Shown here one piece after another: positions 60,044 to 64,000 of a DNA stretch of 64,000 nt. The notes below the pieces were generated by a model. The model was given only the letters and a program-made list of their open reading frames with translations, searched no databases and was not told where the DNA came from. Made by a program: the position numbers and the translations under genes. The stretch comes from Acidobacteriota bacterium (GTDB lineage Bacteria > Acidobacteriota > Terriglobia > Bryobacterales > Bryobacteraceae). The stretch is from contig JANXRE010000136.1 of the NCBI GenBank assembly GCA_025353165.1, positions 98,872-162,871 on the forward strand, written 5' to 3'. Positions within the stretch are counted from its first letter, which is position 1, and every line of letters starts with the position of its first letter.

Positions 60044-63000
60044 ATGCGCAAAATATTGCTCGTCGCCGCCGGCGCCCTCGCCCTGTGGATGACAGCGTCC
60101 TATTTCATGGGGAGTCTCCTCGGGCTCCACGGTTCGGGTCTCTGGATTCTGCGGAGTTTGCTGGTGCTGCTGGGCATCATCGCGGCGGTCGCGGTGGTCT
60201 GGTTCATGTGGGACAAGCGGAAGCGGGCGGCCCCCGAGGAACGCGCGGAATCTGCCGCTGCCGCCAGTGACGACATCGATCTGCTGATTCGGGACGCCCG
60301 GGCAAAGCTCGCGACCGCTCAAGCCGAAAAGGGCGGAAAAGTCAGCAGTCTGCCGGCGATTTTCCTGATCGGGGAAACCGGTTCCGCGAAGACGAGCACG
60401 CTCGTGAATTCGGGCATCGATCCGGAGTTGCTCGCCGGGCAAGTCTACCGCGACAGCGCCCTGATCCCGACTCCGGCCGCGAACATCTGGTATGCGCACC
60501 GCGCGGTCTTCGTCGAAGCGGCGGGTAAGAGCGTGGCCGAGTCCGGTGTCTGGGCCAACATCGCCAAGCGGCTGCAGCCCGGCAGGCTGAGCTCCGCTTT
60601 CGGCGGGAGCACCCAGCCTCCCCGGGCCGCGCTCGTGATGGTGGAAGCCGAGAGCCTGATTCGCCCCGGCGCGGCGGACGCGGTGACCGCAACGGCGCGC
60701 GCGCTGCGGGCCCGCCTCGGCGAGATCTCGCAATCGATCGGCGTCAATCTCCCGGTCTATGTCCTGTTCACGAAGATGGACCGAGTGCCGTTCTTCACCG
60801 AGTTCGTGCGCAACCTGACCAACGAGGAGGCCGCGCAGGTGCTGGGCGTGACGGTGCCCGTGGCGCTTGGCCGCAGCGGGGTCTACGCCGAACAGGAAGC
60901 GGCGCGGCTGAGCGCGGCTTTCGAGGATTTGTTTCGTTCGCTGTGCGGCGCGCGCCCCCCCTTCCTGGCGCGCGAGAACGACGCGCCCAAACTGCCCGGC
61001 GTCTACGAGTTTCCGCGAGAGTTCCGGAAGCTCCGCCCCGCGCTGGTGCAGTTTCTGGTGGATCTCTGCCGGCCCAGCCAGTTGACGGTCGGTCCGTTCT
61101 TGCGAGGCTTTTACTTTTCCGGAGTGCGTCCGGTGGTCGTGAGCGAGGTCGCGCCCTCTCAGGTGATTCAGGCTCCCGCCAAACAGGACCGCGATGCCGC
61201 CTTTGGAGCGACGAGCATCTTCCGCGCCGATGCCATGGCCCAGGCGGCCGTGCAGGCCGCTGCGCCTCGCGTAGTGGGCTCCCGGAAGGTGCCGCAATGG
61301 GTGTTCCTGAGCAAGCTATTCCACGATCTGCTGCTAGCCGATGGCGTAGCCATGGGGGTCAGCGGCAGCAGCGCAAAGACCAGTCTGCTGCGACGGATCC
61401 TGTTCGCGTCCGCCGCGTTCCTGTGCCTGATTTACAGCATCTTCCTAATCGTTTCGTATTCCAAGAACCACGCGCTGGAAACCAGAGCCCTGGACGCGGC
61501 GCGAAATATTCAGACCGTCGAGTCGGGCGGCGTGAAGCTCGCATCGCTCGATGCGCTGCGGCGGCTCGATGCGCTGCGCCAGTCCCTGGCGACGCTCGCC
61601 GGCTACAGCCGTGAAGGCGCTCCGATGAGCTACCACTGGGGTCTGTATGTCGGCGATGACCTCTACCCCGATGTGAGCCGTGTCTACTTCGAAAGCTTCC
61701 GGCGGGTGTTGCTCGGACAAACGCAGGCCAGCCTGGTGGGCGCCTTGAGCAATCCGCCTCCCACGGCGGGTTCCGGGTGTTCTCCCACTTACGAAAGTTT
61801 GAAAGCGTATCTGATTACGACCTCGAATCACGAAGAGAGCACGCGCGAGTTTCTGCCGCCGGTACTGATCGATCGCTGGAGCCAGAATCAAAACGTCGAT
61901 CCGGAGCGGATGCAACTGGCCCGGAAGCAGTTCGATTTCTACAGCGACGAGCTGAAGATCAAGAACCCCCTCTCGTCCGTGAACGATGCCGACGCGATCG
62001 CGAAAGCGCGGAGATACTTGTACCAATGCGGGGGCTCAGAGCGAGTTTACGCGGCCATGCGGGCCGACGCGGCGAAAATCAATTCGGCCATCAATTTCAA
62101 TAATAGGTTTCCGGGCTCAGTCGACACGGTGCTGGAGACTCACGAGGTGCCCGCGGAATTCACCAAAGGGGGCTGGGAGTTCATGAGGAATGCCTTCAAG
62201 AATCCGAGCACCTACTTCAAGAAAGAGCAGTGGGTGCTCCCCGACCAGGGTGCTCCAGGTGCGAGCCAAGCGAATCTGGTCAAAGAACTCACGGACCGCT
62301 ACAACCTGGACTTCACCAAGCAGTGGCGCGCGTATCTGAAGGGCGCATCTGTCCAGAGGTACAAGAATATCCAGGATGCGGCGAAAAAGCTCGACGTATT
62401 GCAGGGGGCGGGGTCGCCGCTTCTGGAGTTGTTCTCGCTCGCATCTGCGAACACCAACGTGGATGAACCCAGTGTGAAGAGCGTTTTCCAGCCCGTCCAG
62501 ACCGTGGTGACGCCCGGAAGCGAGCGCTTGGTCGGTCCATCGAACCAGCCGTACATGGGCGCGCTGCTGAGTCTCCAACTCACAGTCGATGCGGCCGCCA
62601 AAGTGCAGCCGCTGAACGACGCCGTCACCGGCCCGGTCTTCAAGAGCGCGAGCGACGCAAGGACCGCGACCAAGCAGGCAGCGCAGACCTTCGTGGTAGA
62701 TCCCGAAGGTCATGTAGAGCAGACCGTCCAGAGGCTGATGGAGGATCCCATCACCGACGTCGAAAGGCTGTTCAAGAACGCCGGGCCCGAGGAACTGAAC
62801 GCGAAAGGCAAGGAATTCTGCCGGCCATATGGACAACTGCTGGCCAAGTATCCGTTCACCTCCAATCCCTCCGCTCAACAGGCCACCGTGACGGATGTAA
62901 ACGCGATCTTCGCAAAACCCGAAGGCGCTCTGTGGAAGTTCTACGAAGACAGCTTGAAGAAGCTGCTGACAAAGAACGGGGCCAAGTACGAAGCTGCTTC

Positions 63001-63496
63001 CGGCCCCTTCCCGCTGACCGGCAGGTTCGTTAACTTCTTCAATCAGGCCGCGGCATTCTCGGACACCATCTACGCCGGCGGCTCCCCGGACGACCCCCAC
63101 GTCACGTTCACGCTAAAGCCGATTCCGCTGGGAACCATTCAGGGAGTCGCGATGTTGGACGGGCAGTCGACGGCGGATGCAAAGCCGATTACCTGGCGGG
63201 CTTCCGCCACCCACAGCGCCAAAGGCACCCTGAAATTCGGCACCGAGGACTTGGGGTGGGCGAACAAGGATGGTGTCTGGGCGATCTGGAAGTTCTTCGC
63301 CGACGCTGAAACCTGGGAGCCGGCCGGCAGTGCAACCAATCTGGACTGGATCGTGCGTGCTGGCAAGGATCCCATGATGTTGTCCAACGGCAAGCCGATG
63401 ACGGTGCGCTTCCAACTTGATATGTTAGGTGCACCGCCGGTGTTCCAGAAAGGTTATCTTTCGAAGATGGTCTGTGTCCCCGACCTAGCAAAATAG
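60044..63496 (+). CDS. tssM: Type VI membrane-complex protein TssM (IcmF)
   Basis: 1150 residues. Two N-terminal membrane helices (residues 4-58), a cytoplasmic NTPase-like domain with Walker A IGETGSAKTS (about 108-117), a third helix (about 446-468) and a large periplasmic domain ending near the outer membrane. The IcmF-related blocks YVLFTKMDRVPFFTEFV and the C-terminal VRFQLDMLGAPPVFQKGY are present. With TssL (and TssJ, not seen) it forms the trans-envelope channel. GGAG ribosome site in front. Confidence 0.93.
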   Translation: MRKILLVAAGALALWMTASYFMGSLLGLHGSGLWILRSLLVLLGIIAAVAVVWFMWDKRKRAAPEERAESAAAASDDIDLLIRDARAKLATAQAEKGGKVSSLPAIFLIGETGSAKTSTLVNSGIDPELLAGQVYRDSALIPTPAANIWYAHRAVFVEAAGKSVAESGVWANIAKRLQPGRLSSAFGGSTQPPRAALVMVEAESLIRPGAADAVTATARALRARLGEISQSIGVNLPVYVLFTKMDRVPFFTEFVRNLTNEEAAQVLGVTVPVALGRSGVYAEQEAARLSAAFEDLFRSLCGARPPFLARENDAPKLPGVYEFPREFRKLRPALVQFLVDLCRPSQLTVGPFLRGFYFSGVRPVVVSEVAPSQVIQAPAKQDRDAAFGATSIFRADAMAQAAVQAAAPRVVGSRKVPQWVFLSKLFHDLLLADGVAMGVSGSSAKTSLLRRILFASAAFLCLIYSIFLIVSYSKNHALETRALDAARNIQTVESGGVKLASLDALRRLDALRQSLATLAGYSREGAPMSYHWGLYVGDDLYPDVSRVYFESFRRVLLGQTQASLVGALSNPPPTAGSGCSPTYESLKAYLITTSNHEESTREFLPPVLIDRWSQNQNVDPERMQLARKQFDFYSDELKIKNPLSSVNDADAIAKARRYLYQCGGSERVYAAMRADAAKINSAINFNNRFPGSVDTVLETHEVPAEFTKGGWEFMRNAFKNPSTYFKKEQWVLPDQGAPGASQANLVKELTDRYNLDFTKQWRAYLKGASVQRYKNIQDAAKKLDVLQGAGSPLLELFSLASANTNVDEPSVKSVFQPVQTVVTPGSERLVGPSNQPYMGALLSLQLTVDAAAKVQPLNDAVTGPVFKSASDARTATKQAAQTFVVDPEGHVEQTVQRLMEDPITDVERLFKNAGPEELNAKGKEFCRPYGQLLAKYPFTSNPSAQQATVTDVNAIFAKPEGALWKFYEDSLKKLLTKNGAKYEAASGPFPLTGRFVNFFNQAAAFSDTIYAGGSPDDPHVTFTLKPIPLGTIQGVAMLDGQSTADAKPITWRASATHSAKGTLKFGTEDLGWANKDGVWAIWKFFADAETWEPAGSATNLDWIVRAGKDPMMLSNGKPMTVRFQLDMLGAPPVFQKGYLSKMVCVPDLAK

Positions 63497-63560
63497 TACC
63501 GGCGATGAATCGGCCCGCCCGCGCGGGCCTATACTAGTGTTGAATTACGGGGGGTGAAGA

Positions 63561-64000
63561 GTGCGCAGGCGAGTGAGTGCGTTGTTCCTCTGCATGGCGG
63601 TGTTGCTTCCGCTGGAGGCGCAGACGAAGAAAAGAGTGGCCGTCGTGAACTTCGACTACGGCACGGTCCAGAGCGACATCCGCGCGATCTTCGGCGGAAA
63701 TCAGGACGTCGGCAAAGGCATCGCCGATCTGCTGGTCGACCGCTTGGTCAGAACCGGCGTGTACAGCGTCATCGAGCGCAAGGCGCTCGATAAAATTCTT
63801 GCGGAGCAGAACTTCTCCAACAGCGATCGCGCCGACGCGTCTTCGGCCGCCAAGATCGGCAAGATCCTCGGCGTCGATGCGATCATCATCGGCAGCATCA
63901 CGCAGTTCGGCCGCGACGACAAGAGCATCGGTGTGGGCGGAACCGCCCTCGGCGGGATCGCCGGGAAGTACGGCCTGGGAGGCGTCGGAAAGAAGAGCGC
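63561..64000 (+). CDS. CsgG-family outer-membrane lipoprotein-like protein, truncated by window edge
   Basis: From a GTG with GGGGG before it, 146 codons reach the edge. Signal peptide (SALFLCMAVLLPLEAQ) is Sec-type without a lipobox Cys. The CsgG fold follows: KRVAVVNFDYGTV, GIADLLVDRLVRTGVYSVIE, RKALDKILAEQNFSNSDRAD and KIGKILGVDAIIIGSITQFG. CsgG relatives form outer-membrane pores or act as sugar/curli export helpers. The link to the type VI genes is only positional. Confidence 0.85.
   Translation, partial: MRRRVSALFLCMAVLLPLEAQTKKRVAVVNFDYGTVQSDIRAIFGGNQDVGKGIADLLVDRLVRTGVYSVIERKALDKILAEQNFSNSDRADASSAAKIGKILGVDAIIIGSITQFGRDDKSIGVGGTALGGIAGKYGLGGVGKKS

Noticed and set aside
59969..61297. 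442-codon frame opposite tssM
   Set aside because: TssM Walker motif and membrane helices lie in the other strand; this frame has none.
1..64000. tRNA, rRNA or tmRNA genes
   Set aside because: I scanned the gaps by eye for CCA ends and cloverleaf patterns and saw none, but a covariance search was not possible.

Overview
The window is GC-rich, gene-dense bacterial chromosome. The gene content points to an Acidobacteriota member close to the Solibacter/Bryobacter group. This rests on two large Oar/SusC-like receptors with carboxypeptidase-regulatory N-termini, many Tat-exported MocA-type oxidoreductases, secreted glycoside hydrolases, and DUF507, DUF2203 and DUF1015 housekeeping proteins. The taxonomic call is inference from gene content, not from a marker gene search.

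Layout. 1-902 is the 5' part of a secreted beta-helix protein, facing a LysR regulator. 1385-8034 is a forward housekeeping run: regulator, small membrane protein, ileS, lspA, lgt, DUF1015. 8052-9888 holds a frameshifted ORF6N gene and glgC. 10046-12979 holds a TonB receptor and a Cys/His-rich exported protein. 13052-16451 holds DUF2203, DUF507, then a tightly overlapping ribokinase / cupin-like / 3-hydroxyacyl-CoA dehydrogenase run. 16455-18409 is smpB-pepA on the reverse strand. 18529-21714 is a secretin with two pseudopilins. 22410-39306 is a catabolic region: transglutaminase-like and esterase-like secreted proteins, a GH42-like enzyme, M20 and M55 peptidases, a ROK regulator, an APC permease, a GH20-like hexosaminidase and two MocA-type oxidoreductases. 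An orphan ACT-domain (IlvN/IlvM-like) gene sits behind a classical isoleucine attenuator at 39108-39264. 39306-40902 holds an amidohydrolase, a decayed MocA pseudogene and the ends of a lost insertion sequence. 40987-51578 looks like a polysaccharide/uronate module: receptor, sulfatase-fold enzyme, TIM-barrel isomerase, uronate isomerase, ExuT-like transporter and a shortened glucarate-dehydratase-like gene.

52093-64000 is part of a type VI secretion locus: a DUF4280 PAAR-like protein, a Ser/Thr kinase, a heme-motif HAMP sensor, two different TssK genes, TssL, TssM and a CsgG-like lipoprotein at the edge. Between the two tssK genes, on the opposite strand, lies a membrane-anchored low-complexity protein carrying eleven copies of a GEFTRMF-type motif behind a kinase-like N-terminus. 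This is the best candidate for an undescribed component. The core sheath, tube and ATPase genes are not in the window.

Two window-wide patterns stand out. A -10-like TANNNT hexamer lies 6-10 nt before the start codon of many first genes, suggesting widespread leaderless transcription. A family of short palindromic repeats sits in at least four intergenic gaps. No tRNA, rRNA or CRISPR array was recognised.
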